The notes under the pieces: model-generated | What the model was told of the DNA's origin: nothing | What the model saw: the letters and a program-made list of their open reading frames with translations, nothing else | The model's database searches: none | Shown: positions 34,166 to 44,248 of the stretch, in pieces | How the letters are laid out: every line of letters starts with the position of its first letter | Position numbering within the stretch: position 1 is the stretch's first letter | DNA from: Dentipellis sp. KUC8613 | Lineage: Eukaryota; Basidiomycota; Agaricomycetes; Russulales; Hericiaceae | NCBI GenBank assembly: GCA_002286715.1 | Contig: NSJX01000041.1 | Coordinates: 26,461 to 90,460 of the forward strand | Direction of reading: 5' to 3' | Length of the DNA: 64,000 nt | Position numbers and translations under genes: made by a program

Positions 34166-35113
34166 ATGGCTTCCCAAGAACTCACTTTGTACTCGACGCC
34201 GGTCAGTATTGTTGCTTATCCGATTATTCGTCCCGCGTCCTAACCAATCCGATCGTCATTGGCAGGGCTGCCCCTTTGCTCAACGCGTAAGTCCGCAGTA
34301 GATCGAGCATACGAAGACCTCTCAAATGTTACAACTAGGTTGAAATTGCTTTCGAGGAAGCCGGCGTGCATCCGAAGAAGTACGTGATCGATCTGCAAAA
34401 CAAGCCAGAGTGGTACCTGTCGAAAGTGAACCCTGCGGGGAAGGCACGTCCCCTCAATGCCTGACTAGTCTCGCCTGCGTATCTGACGTACGAACTCAGG
34501 TCCCTGCGATGACATACGGCGGCCCGAACGTCCCACCCGAGGAACCCTCCCCCGACTCCGTCAAGCTCGCCGAATCGCTCGTCATGCTACAGTTCGTTAT
34601 CGATCTGTACCCCAACTCGAACCTGTACCCGAAGGCGCCCGTCGACCGCGCCCGCGCGCGGCTCTTCATCGAGCGCACCGCGAGCGTCTTCACGTCGCTC
34701 TTCGCGTTCATGCTGCGCGGCGGGGCGGCCGACGCGCTCGTCGAGAGCCTGCGCAACCTGCAGTCGCTGCTGCCGCCGGGCGGCGGGTGGGCGATCGGGC
34801 CTGAGTTCTCGTTTGCCGATGCCGCGGTCGCGCCGTTCGTCGGCCGCATCGAGCTGTACCTCCGCAATGATCTCGGGAAGTATCCTGTTGGCGAAGGGCC
34901 GAAGCTCCACAAGCGACTGTTCGAGGGCACCGAGTTCGCGCGGCTGCAGCAGTATTGGAAGGACATCGCAGCGCGTCCGAGCTTCAAGGCTACGTATGAC
35001 GAGGTGAGTGCTCTGAGGGTTTTTTACGCCACTCGCGTGATGCATAGCTCATTTCGACGATGCAGGCGGTCTTGGTGGCACATGCAAAGGCTCATCTTTC
35101 GAGGGAAAGTTAG
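34166..35113 (+). CDS. Glutathione transferase, omega-like with Cys active site (copy 1)
   Basis: Five exons (34166-34201, 34266-34286, 34339-34443, 34500-35003, 35066-35113) give 237 aa. The thioredoxin-like N-domain starts MASQELTLYSTPGCPFAQRVEIAFEEAG. The Cys in GCPFAQR is at the catalytic position of omega/GTO-class enzymes. NPAGKVPAMTYGG supplies the cis-Pro (VPA), and SVKLAESLVMLQFV resembles the ES glutathione-binding motif. The helical C-domain contains GPEFSFADAAVAPFVGRIELYL. Omega-type enzymes act as thiol transferases or deglutathionylases and are expanded in wood-decay fungi handling plant phenolics. The 21-nt exon 2 encodes just the active-site loop. The third intron uses a GC donor (AAG/GCACGT at 34444). 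It is a close paralogue of the gene at 43362-44248, with the same total length. Confidence 0.93.
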
Positions 35114-36275
35114 TGAAGCTCGGGGCAGGTTGGGATATACGTTGCTTTTACTTTTTTCAAATGTTCTCGTAATACCACCACACTTAGAACTCAATACTAT
35201 TACTTATCTAATGAAGAGCGGGTTCCGAGAAGAGAAGCCAGGTAGTTTATGTGCACCCGTCATATCACGGGCGCTCCCGAGCGAAGAGAAGTATGAAGTC
35301 CAGCTAGAGACGATCGGATGGTCGCAGCGGTTGTCGGTGGTATCGTCGAACAGAGGAGCCGAGGGCTGGCAGCAAGAGAACCTAAGAGAACCTAACGTTA
35401 ACGAAGGGGAAAAGGTCGTCGACATTCTGAAGCAGCGGCCCAAGCATTGGGTGTCGAACATTGATGCACGATGGGAAAATGTCAATAATCTTTTACGCGG
35501 GCGTCAGGCAAGCAAGAATGTCACCCCTTCAGTATCAATGTGATCAAGAGCTTCAATAACGCGGATGCACAACTGAAATGATTGTTCAACGATTTCGCTA
35601 TATACAAGGCCAACGCCAGACAATCGTAACGTACACTTCCTACTAACTTTCCTTCTCATCACCCCACCCAGCCTCTCCCCTCCCGCCCTCACAACAACGA
35701 GCAGCCACAAAAAGCAAGGCGACAATACCAGACAACGGAACCAGCAAACCGAATAATTAGGAGAAGATGAGAACGAATACCGATACGGGAGTGGGGAGCA
35801 ATATGTACGTATGAATGCTTACTGTATCGACGGAGGCCGAGACACTGATGACGGAGAGTGGGATGCAGAACTGGGATGCGTATATGCAAGGGGATGTATG
35901 CGATATGGGGATGGATGGGGTGAGCAAATTAGGCGACATGCATATGCGACGGGATAACTTTGACGATAGTGAGAAAACGGAGTCCGTGTAGAGAGGGTGA
36001 CCAAAAAAGAAAAGGGGGACGTGAACGTGCATAACAGAGTAGGAGCGGGGGAAGGGCGGCCTAGGGCGAGGCATGAAGCGAAAAATGGGATCTGAAGGTG
36101 CTTCCAAGAATGAGTGTGATCGCGCAGCGTCAAAATGCGCTCGCAAGATGCTATTGCATCCGGAAGGAAAATGGAGGGATAACGAAAGACTTGGCCCGGC
36201 CCTGGTCCACTGAACCCACGATCCTACACAACCAAACACGATTCACTTCCTCCAAATCTCCCAACCACCACCCGT
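35114..36275. other. Intergenic
   Basis: 1.16 kb. A 377-codon frame overlapping the GST continues through here but lacks GST or other similarity and is read-through of an intron. Direct repeat GAGAACCTAA/GAGAACCTAA at about 35378-35396. C/T-rich tracts after 35640. No gene. Confidence 0.45.
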
Positions 36276-38358
36276 CTACGCCTGCTTCTTCCCCAAGCTG
36301 AGAGCACGCATGCTCTCCTCCAAAGTCTTCGTGAAACAATCGCAGTGCTTGTCCCTCGCGGTCTGCATCTGCGGTGTGCTCTGCATCTTCCGGATGGACG
36401 GCGAAGCAGCAGCAGGGGCGCGAGGCTCCTCGATGTCGACGACCCGCACGACGGCCTTGCCCTCGAGCACGCGCCGCACCTTGTCTGCGTCCCACTGGGG
36501 GCGAGATGAGCTCGAGCCAGATGCAGCAGCCGCGGACGAAACAGGCGATGAGCCAGAGAAAGCGTCCCAGAAGGCAGAACCGAGACGCTGGAAAAGCGTC
36601 TGCGACGCCATCGCGGCGATCATCGCGTGCTCTGCATTCGTCGCATGCGAGTCGCGTTTCGGCGTCGCCGTGGGCGTGAGCTTGGGCGAGGTTGGCGGAG
36701 TGGGGTAATGCTTGCCCGCGAGCAGCGCAGAAAGGGGTGAGTTCGAGCTCGAGGGCTGGAGAACGGCCTTGGACGGCGCGGCGCTCGTGAAGTAGTGCGG
36801 CCGCAGGTTCGAAGCCAGGCCAGTGATCGGCTTGTGAGGCGCTGGGGTTTGCGAAGCGGCGAGCTGGTTCTGGTGCTGTTGCTGGGCCGCCATACGAGTC
36901 CAAAGCTGCATACGATACCTGGAATTTGGGTCAGCCACGGAACTTTCAGTGGGAGAGAACAATCTGAACATACGCATCGAGCATCTTCATCGTGAACGGG
37001 TTCGAGTCCGCGAACATGTCGAACGCAGCCGGCGAGGGCTTGCCCGCCTTGCCGGGGCCGCTGCCAAACGCCGCTGCCGCGAGGCCGGTCGTGTTGCTGC
37101 CGTTGAGTGAAGGGTTGATGTTCTCCTGGAGCGAGGAGTTCCTGGGAGTGACAGGCTTGCCGACCAGGGGCTGGGCGAAGGACTCTGGGATGAGGGTCGT
37201 GTGCACGGGGGTAATGCCGCCGAAAGCGGCGCTTCCGCCCCAAAAGGCCTTGCCGCTGCCCATCCGCGGCGAAGTCGGCAAGTCCTTGTGCATATTTGGT
37301 GTGAGCAGCGCCGGTTTCGTCGAGGCCGGCCGTGCGGCGGGCGCGGGGAGCGGCCCAGGCGGCGGGAGCACCGGGGACTCGGCCCGGCCGGCGCCGGCGA
37401 GGAGCGCCTTCTTGAGCGACGAGATCTCATTGCGCAGCGCGGTGTTCTCAGACTTGGTCGAGCCCAGCTCGGTGCGGATGGCGTCAATGAGGCGGTCCCG
37501 CTCGGCAATATCGCCTTCCAGTGTCGAGATGTATTCTGCGAGGCGACATGTTAGGAGTCGACGTCCAAAAACATAGGCAAAGGGGGAACAAAGTGAAAAT
37601 GACTGACCCTTGCGGCGGACACGGAAATTCCGAGCACTGATCTTATTCCTGAGTTGCCTCTTCTCCTTGCTCGACATCTTCTTGTACTCCTCGGGAGACG
37701 GCCTCCAGTCGTCGTCTTTGTCGTCGTCCCTCACGCGCACGACTGCGCTGACGACGGGCGCTGTCTTCTTTGTGATACCGCCAGACTGGACTGTTCCACG
37801 GCGACCCTTGCCTTTGCCGCCCACCTTGACGGGCATAATGGAAGCGAGCGACTCGTCGTCCTCGTCATCCTCATGGTCGTCCTCGTGTTTCATCTCGGCC
37901 TCCTCGTGCTCATCGATATCGCTGAGAGCCTTGGAAGTGGCAGGCGTGCCCACGAGTTGAGGATCGATGGAGAAAGGTGGCGACTGATCGGCACTCCCGT
38001 TTCCGGATTCGGGGCTGCTGCCGCTCGGGGCGAAAGCACCAAGAAAATCGAACGGGGCGGCGCTTGTCGCCATCGGGGGTGGAGCAAGTGGGTCGACCTT
38101 TGCATACTCGTCCTCGAGGTAGAAGTTGAAGAAGTCGGTGGCCTGAGTGTCGTTGATGGAGATATTGGGGTTAAATGAAGTCGGAGGGGATGGAAGGGAG
38201 GAGAAAGCACTATGAGGAGAATGGGAGGAAGAGCGAGAGGACGAGGCTGCCTGTTGCTGTGAGTTGGAGCCAAGCATGAGATCCAAGTTGAAAAACTCGG
38301 ACATGTCTGTGTTGTTGAGAGTAAACGGAGACGGCTGTAGCGGGTTGTCGACCAGCAT
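36276..38358 (-). CDS. bZIP transcription factor
   Basis: Three exons on the minus strand (37608-38358, 36974-37535, 36276-36918) give 651 aa. The basic region KKMSSKEKRQLRNKISARNFRVRRKEY carries the bZIP signature NxxxARxxR-like core (NKISARNFRVRR). A heptad zipper follows: ISTLEGDIAERDRLIDAIRTEL...ENTALRNEISSLKKALL. The first intron splits basic region and zipper at RRK/EY. The N-terminal half is acidic, Ser/Pro-rich and likely an activation domain (FFNLDLMLGS, EDDEDDE). A basic patch KGKGRRGTVQ could be a nuclear signal. The C-terminus has WDADKVRRVLEGKAVVRVVDIEE and a CDCFTKTLEESMRALSL end. Nuclear regulator. The pathway is not determinable from sequence. The start is chosen at MLVDNPLQPSPF because the upstream frame lacks ATG. 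Confidence 0.93.
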
Positions 38359-38930
38359 GTTGCAGTCGGACGGAGAGACAAGATGAGATTGTTGCGGAGG
38401 TGAAGAGGAGCTGCGGTGCGTGGCTCTGCCGACCTCTTGTTGCCGCTTGTTGTCGCTGATGTCAGCAGCCCCAGCCACCGTTGTGCCCCGTTCAGGCAAT
38501 TTATTGACTCAGCCACCCAATCGTCCCCGATGTTCTCTCTCTTTCTTTGGCCTTCTGCTCCTTTCCTCTTCCTTCTATGACAGACACAGAGGTGGTTCTG
38601 TCTCGTAGCCTCGCGTCTCGCATGTAACTATCATTCGACGTCTGGGCTTTTTATGTCTCTTTTTACCTCCCAGCGTCGGAAGAAGCTAAATCGACAGCTT
38701 AGGCTTAGCCTTTTCCGCAGCCGGGGCGCCTCGATGTAGCCTAGCTCCGCAGTCGACACCAAGGTTGTTGCAGAACGTTGTCTCTGGCATTTCATGATCG
38801 CGCCAGGCTCCTTTGAGGTTTTGCCTACTCTCGTGCTCTGCCGCAGTCTTGAGCGAAAGGACCGACATATGACAACGAAATATATCCTTCACCCGTCTGA
38901 TACAATTGGTAAGAAGAATGAGTGTCGCAA
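38359..38930. other. Promoter region of the bZIP gene
   Basis: About 570 bp, with a C/T-rich plus-strand stretch at 38525-38580. No gene recognised. Confidence 0.4.
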
Positions 38931-39016
38931 GGCACTATAGTGTAGTGGTTATCACTCGGGATTTTGAAGCATCAGCTTGTCTTCCCGAAACCCAGGTTCG
39001 AACCCTGGTAGCGCCT
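38931..39016 (+). tRNA. tRNA-Gln (anticodon UUG) with a 14-nt intron
   Basis: Acceptor GGCACTA pairs with TAGCGCC with one A-C mismatch at pair 4. The D-arm is TGTAGTGGTTATCAC. The anticodon stem CGGGA/TCCCG encloses TTTTGAA interrupted after position 37/38 by about 14 nt (ending GCTTGTCT). The T-arm is CCCAGGTTCGAACCCTGG. Without the insert the molecule matches eukaryotic tRNA-Gln(TTG). The intron position is canonical. Confidence 0.88.
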
Positions 39017-39565
39017 AATCTTTTGTCTCCTATTTACTCTTTTGAATCCCGGGCAGGTTTAATCAACTGGCAAGGACAGCATAAGTATATGGGCAAGACA
39101 TGAATTGTTTGGAAGTTGTTCTCGTCGTGCGGGGCCCGTGAGGACCAACTTGGGCACCTCGGCAGTCCCCAGACTCTAGTGGACCACAGTAGTACGTAAG
39201 TACTCCTCAACGATGTTTCATTCATCCATGCTGCATCCTCCCTTCTCCTGCAGCCATGCATCGCGACAGACACGCAAAACTCATCGTTGTACAACATTTC
39301 CTCAACACCTCTATTACCCTGCTTGTGAGGGTGGACATGCCCAGCCGCTCAGTAAGCAACGTCCTGTATGACGCGTCGGCGTTACAAGCATTGAAGACTC
39401 TTAACGCCGCATGAACCAGGAGCATTCCGCAGCTGAATAACACCCAGACACACGTAGATGTTCCCGAATTCTGGAACATGTCGAGGGATATAAAGTCCTT
39501 GAACGTCGACGACCGTCCAACACCTCAATTTACCCTTATTTTCACGGACGAATCATCTGAATACG
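39017..39565. other. Intergenic
   Basis: 550 bp between the tRNA and the oxidoreductase. No gene recognised. Contains the oxidoreductase promoter. Confidence 0.4.
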
Positions 39566-40927
39566 ATGGCATCTGCTTTACCCCCTACCCAGCGCGTTCT
39601 TACCTTTCAAGCGGATACCAAGGCTATCGCGTTGGAGACCGTCCCTCTCGACACACCCGGACCTGGTCAAGTTCTCATCAAGAATGCCGCCGTCGCGCAG
39701 AACCCTGCCGATTGTACGTCTTGCCCGTTTCTTCTGGTATAATTTTCGTGTCTGAAATCGTTCGCTTCACAGGGAAAATAATCGACTATGGCATGGTGTC
39801 CGCAGGACAAGGTATGGGATGGGACTTTGCTGGCAGTATCGTAGCCCTCGGCGAGGGTGTCACCGAATACAAGATTGGAGATCGGGTAAGTGCCCGCGCA
39901 TTCGGGATGCTACTCGTCTTGGATTTACGATCGTGTTCAGGTTGCCAGCTGCCACGTCCCCGTGAACTCGGTTAAGACAGCACAGAACGCATTCTGCGAG
40001 TACACCCTCGCAGCTGCGAAGCCGCTCCTGCGTGTCCCAGACAACATCACGGACGAAGAAGCGTCCACGATCCCACTCGCGTCGTTGAGCGCTCTGCATC
40101 TGCTCAACGTCATCTCGGGTGTCCCAAAACGTGCGCCGCTGGGCGGGAGGGCGATCCTCATCTGGGGCGGCTCATGTACGTGCACGTCCTATCGTCGTAC
40201 TCTGCGCGCTCACTGACCAGTCGGCGCAGCCTCCGTTGGACAGTTCGCAATCCAGCTCGCACACATCGCGGGCTACAAAGTCATCACGACTGCCTCGCCC
40301 AAGAATCACGCCCTTGTCAAGAGCCTCGGCGCCACCGTCGCAATCGACTACCGCGCCCCTGATGTGGTCGAACAGATCGTTGCCGCGTCTGGCCGGGACG
40401 GGGTCGACTACGTGTTCGACGCCATATCCGAGGGCAACAGTGCGGAACTGGCTTCCAAGACGCTCAGGAAGGACGGCCCGCGGAAGGTCGCGCTCGTGAA
40501 TGCGGTGGATCTGAGCAATCTGAATCAGAGCGCGGATTATTATCAGAGTGTCCCTTCGGCACTCTTGAATGATGATCTCAGTATTGGAGGCGTGTATTAT
40601 CCGGTATGTTTCGCTATTTCATGTCACAAGTGGTGATTTTTACTTAGAAGGTTGGTGCGTAACAGCGCAACAAGGCTGACTTCGACCTTGGGGTCGCTTT
40701 CTTCGAGAATGCGGCGCGTTGGTTGCAAGAGGGGCGACTTAAACCTAACCCTGTCACTGTACGTCCGGGAGGGTTGAGCGGCATACAGGATGGTCTCGAT
40801 TTCATGAAAGCCGGAAAGGTGCGTATCTTGTAAACTTTCCAAGGCCGAATCAGTATCTGATTACTGTTTGTGACACCAGGTTTCGGGATCAAAGCTCGTG
40901 TACAGGGTCGCAGATACTCCGGTCTAG
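39566..40927 (+). CDS. Medium-chain dehydrogenase/reductase (zinc-type ADH-like, enoyl-reductase-like)
   Basis: Six exons (39566-39713, 39773-39885, 39941-40175, 40230-40603, 40666-40818, 40880-40927) give 356 aa, normal for the family. The GroES-like N-domain contains PGPGQVLIKNAAVAQNPADWKI and GMGWDFAGSIVALGEGVTEYKIGDRV. The Rossmann fold begins [34 protein letters not shown], the NAD(P)-binding GxxxxVG motif. It is followed by LVKSLGATVAIDY and VDYVFDAISEGN. The catalytic-zinc ligands of true alcohol dehydrogenases and the structural-zinc Cys cluster are absent, so it belongs with quinone-oxidoreductase or trans-enoyl-reductase-like members, usually NADPH-dependent. Substrate unknown. No polyketide synthase lies nearby to suggest a secondary-metabolite role. 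Confidence 0.93.
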
Positions 40928-41464
40928 GGATAGAGCTATCTGCTGCATGAAGCGTTGCTTCCTGGCTATTCTTTATGGACATACTTCAGGGAAGGCCGCG
41001 TACTCCAGTCACTTCGATTTATGGATACGATGTTCTTTGGAAATCCGGACCAGTCATTCCTTATGTCGTCCAGCTGCTTTTTGCTGAGCTGAGTCTTCGG
41101 CGCACCTGAGGAACGGCGCGATTTTCGCGCCCCGCGGCAGTGATCGCAAATACACAGCTGAACTCTCTGATCGTTTGAACCTTATTCCTTCTTTCTGAGA
41201 TTCTCTGGCCGTATTTGAAGATCTGATTCTGTTATGGTTCTAGGGGAGGGTACGAATGCATCTCTTGGAAAGATTGCTGCCTACTTTTGCTGAAGTATCC
41301 TCGTGATCAGTGCTGTGAGCGTGACATGAGCGCGTGCACATCACTATTTGGTGACGTCATTAGAGGCCATTTTCGAAATTTCATCCAATTTATTGACCGT
41401 CGCCCTGTTTCTTATCCACTGCCTCAGGCTCGACACATATTCTCCCTCTACAGATAGCTAGAGG
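40928..41464. other. Intergenic
   Basis: About 540 bp between co-directional genes. No gene seen. Confidence 0.4.
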
Positions 41465-42693
41465 ATGGTTTCCCAGGTTGTAGCATCTGTTCCGCAATCC
41501 GTCTCCAAGCAATCGTCTGAGGATAAAGATAAAGAACGAACATTAGCTCAAAAAGACGAGGAGGAAGAAGGATCTGAAGACGAGGAAGATCGTGACCAAG
41601 GCTCAAATGAAGTAGAGCTTTCGCCTCCTTTGCAAAAAGATTCGACCATCGTAGAGGCGACACAGAAACGTGCAGAGATCGTTCGACGCGGTGCCGCCAT
41701 CTTGTCGCAAGCAGCACTCAATCCACCAGTAAAACCCATAGAACTTGCTCGTCTTCTAGTCGCGAACCCACTCAGCGGCGATACATATGCCGTGCTAGAA
41801 GACGGGGCGCTGGCGCGTTCATATCGCGGGTTTGAACCGCCGGAGACAGACTCAGATTGGGTACGAGTGCTCATCGCAAAATATGCATGCGCCGCTGACC
41901 CACCACCAGGGCACCCTTCATGACAGCTCAGATGCAGCCGCACGCAGTGATCTCTTGCGTTTCTGCCGGCAGTCGCTCGATCTCGTGAATGCAAGCGTGG
42001 AGGATCGCCTTGTCACCAGACACGGCGTACGTCCCTCCGCAAACCTTCATCTTCACATACTCACCGTAGCAGTTCCTAATGCGCAAGCCGTCTGGCTTCC
42101 GCTGGCTGTTCAAACTCATAAGCAAAGTCGAGGCTCTGCTCTACCAGCGCGAGTACGAGATGTACAGCAGAGGCCCTAGCAGCAAAGATTGGCGCAACGC
42201 ACTTATCGCACGCCAATATTACGAATGGCTGCGGAACCAGCCGGACTGGGCCCATCTCGCTCCGATGGATGGCGAAGCGCGCATCAAGGATTTCGAGTTC
42301 GAGGAAGCCACCAAGGCTTTCATCCGGATACGCGTTCACGGGGGCCGTTCTCGCGCCCGTCTGACCGTGCTGTATCTTCAGGCGAGTTCTATCGCTGTCG
42401 TGCGGGTTTCTTGATTCCTGACAAAGAGACAGCTTGGCCCGGCCGTCCTTCTCGACCCAACTTGGGATAGCAACAACATGCATTTTCATCGCTCCAGAAC
42501 ATTTCCAGGTGTGCTTGGGTACCTTTCCGACTACCCCGACCTGCCTGTGGATGACACCGCCGAAACACTTGTCGCGCTGGGCCGCTACGTCGGCGGGCCC
42601 GTCGTAGCCGAATATATCTCGAAATTTCTGGCTGCATATCCGAGCCGCCCGGCTCAGGCAGACCACACTACTGGCGCCACAGATATCCTGTAG
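41465..42693 (+). CDS. Acidic protein of unknown function
   Basis: Four exons (41465-41860, 41910-42026, 42070-42399, 42433-42693) join in frame to 367 aa. The first 60 residues are Glu/Asp/Ser/Lys-rich. The remainder looks folded: PLSGDTYAVLEDGALARSYR, RSDLLRFCRQSLDLVNASVE, LFKLISKVEALLYQREYEMY, then NALIARQYYEWLRNQPDW, VLLDPTWDSNNMHFHRSR and LGYLSDYPDLPVDDTAETL. The first two introns (49 and 43 nt) have GTACGN donors and CTGAC/CTCAC branch sites. The third is only 33 nt, so that junction is the weakest part. I do not recognise the family. The coherent reading frame through four exons supports a real gene. Confidence 0.6.
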
Positions 42694-43361
42694 ATTGGAA
42701 AGGCGCCGTAGGTCAGGCTCCTGTCATCTCAAGGTTGGCTTCGGACACTTACTGAATTTAATTCGGCATCTAGTATCAATTCTTTCCAGAAAAAAGAATA
42801 TGTGTCTGCTCTGCCAAGCTCTCGCTCCTCTATGTCCTCAAGGCTGCACGACCTTTTCAGGCCTGTCTCGTCTCTTCCCTCTTGCACGCCTCTTCTCAGA
42901 TCCCGCCCGATTCATGCTTGTTCTTGAGCCCGGTTCTCACAATATGCGACTGGCGGCAGCTCTGCGAGTCCACGTCTGTTCGCGACATGCTCTGTGTTGC
43001 TCTTGCACTTCAAGTCTCTCTCCTAGATGCCAGACGTCGTCCTTCTTCCGATGCATATACTGTAGTCTCATCTCGACTGGCTGGCTTTCACCTGTACAAA
43101 CAATTGTAATTTCACTATCCAGGGAACGGACCATAGGTATACGATGTTTGACAAGACAAATTCTCCAGGCTCCGGAACGAGACTACCCTAGATATACATA
43201 CTTCGAGAAAGGTTCATTGTCCCATCTTATCCTACACGCCGATAAAGGAGCATAATAATTCCTTCAGAGACCCTAGAGGCCCTAATTCGAGCTATTTTCA
43301 CCCGTTTTCTTTTTAATCCATTCCCTCCCATAAATCAGCAAATCAGCCTACACCACATCGT
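42694..43361. other. Convergent spacer
   Basis: About 670 bp between two convergent genes. No gene; AT-rich near 43230-43340. Confidence 0.4.
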
Positions 43362-44248
43362 TCAGCACCGTCCATCCAGCTTGAGATGTGCAGCAAATCC
43401 GGCACTCACCTCATCAAACGAGGCCTTGAAGCTCGGCCGTGCTGCAATATCCCTCCAGTACTGCTGCAGCCGCGCGAACTCGGTGCTCTTAAAGAGCAGC
43501 TCGTACACCCTTTTCCCCTCGGCGGGATCATATCTCCCGACGCCATTACGAAGGAAAAGCTCAATGCGGCCGAGGAACGGCGCGAACGCCGCATCCGCAA
43601 TCGTGAACTGAGGGCCGACTGCCCACCCGCCGCCGGGCGGCAGCAGGGCCTGCAGGCTCCGCAGCCTCTCGATGAATTCGTCGGGGCTTGTGCCGGGCTG
43701 GAGAATGAATGAGTAGAATTGAGTGATTTTGGTGGAGGCGTCAATGAAGAAGCGGGCACGGGCGCGGTCGACGGGATCTTTTGGGTGCAAGTTCGCATTT
43801 GGGTAGAGCTCGGAGACAAATTCGAGCAGGACGAGCGACTCGGCGAGCTTCACGGACTCGGGGGAGGGGTTCTCCGGTGCGACCTTTGGGCCGCCGTATG
43901 CGATGGCAGGGACCTGACCCGGGGATATATGTCCGGCGTGAGTACAGAGAAAAGGTATATGAGTGCCGGTGAATCGCACCTCGCCCTTGGGGTTCACTTT
44001 CGATAGGAACCACTCTGGTTTATTGCGTAGGTCGATGGAGTACCTGGTTGGGTGCACGCCGACCTCCTCGAACGCAATGTCAACCTGGTCAAAATTTGAG
44101 AGGCAATCCGCTGTTGCGACTCATATAAACATACGCGTTCGGCGAAGGGGCTACCCTACGATTCAGCTCGTAAGCACGGAGAACAAAAGAGCAACAGAAA
44201 CGGAGAACCGACCCTTGTGGTGTAGAACGTGAGCTCTTGGGTACCCAT
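43362..44248 (-). CDS. Glutathione transferase paralogue with Ser in place of the active-site Cys (copy 2)
   Basis: Four exons on the minus strand (44213-44248, 44135-44155, 43980-44084, 43362-43913) give 237 aa. Exons 1-3 have the same lengths as in copy 1 (36, 21 and 105 nt). The active-site loop reads RGSPFAERVDIAFEEVG, so Ser replaces the Cys of GCPFAQR. NPKGEVPAIAYGG keeps the cis-Pro and SVKLAESLVLLEFV keeps the glutathione-contact motif. GPQFTIADAAFAPFLGRIELFL is conserved. The last intron of copy 1 is not needed here: reading through its position gives DEVSAGFAAHLKLDGRC and stop. Ser at this place could support classical conjugation instead of thiol transfer, which is inference. A TATA box, TATAAAAA (minus strand, 44301-44308), lies about 55 bp upstream of the start. 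Confidence 0.92.

Noticed and set aside
35004..35543. Continuation of the glutathione transferase frame to 35543
   Set aside because: It reads through the last intron. The GTGAGT donor at 35004 and the acceptor at 35065 give a normal GST ending with the same total length as its paralogue.
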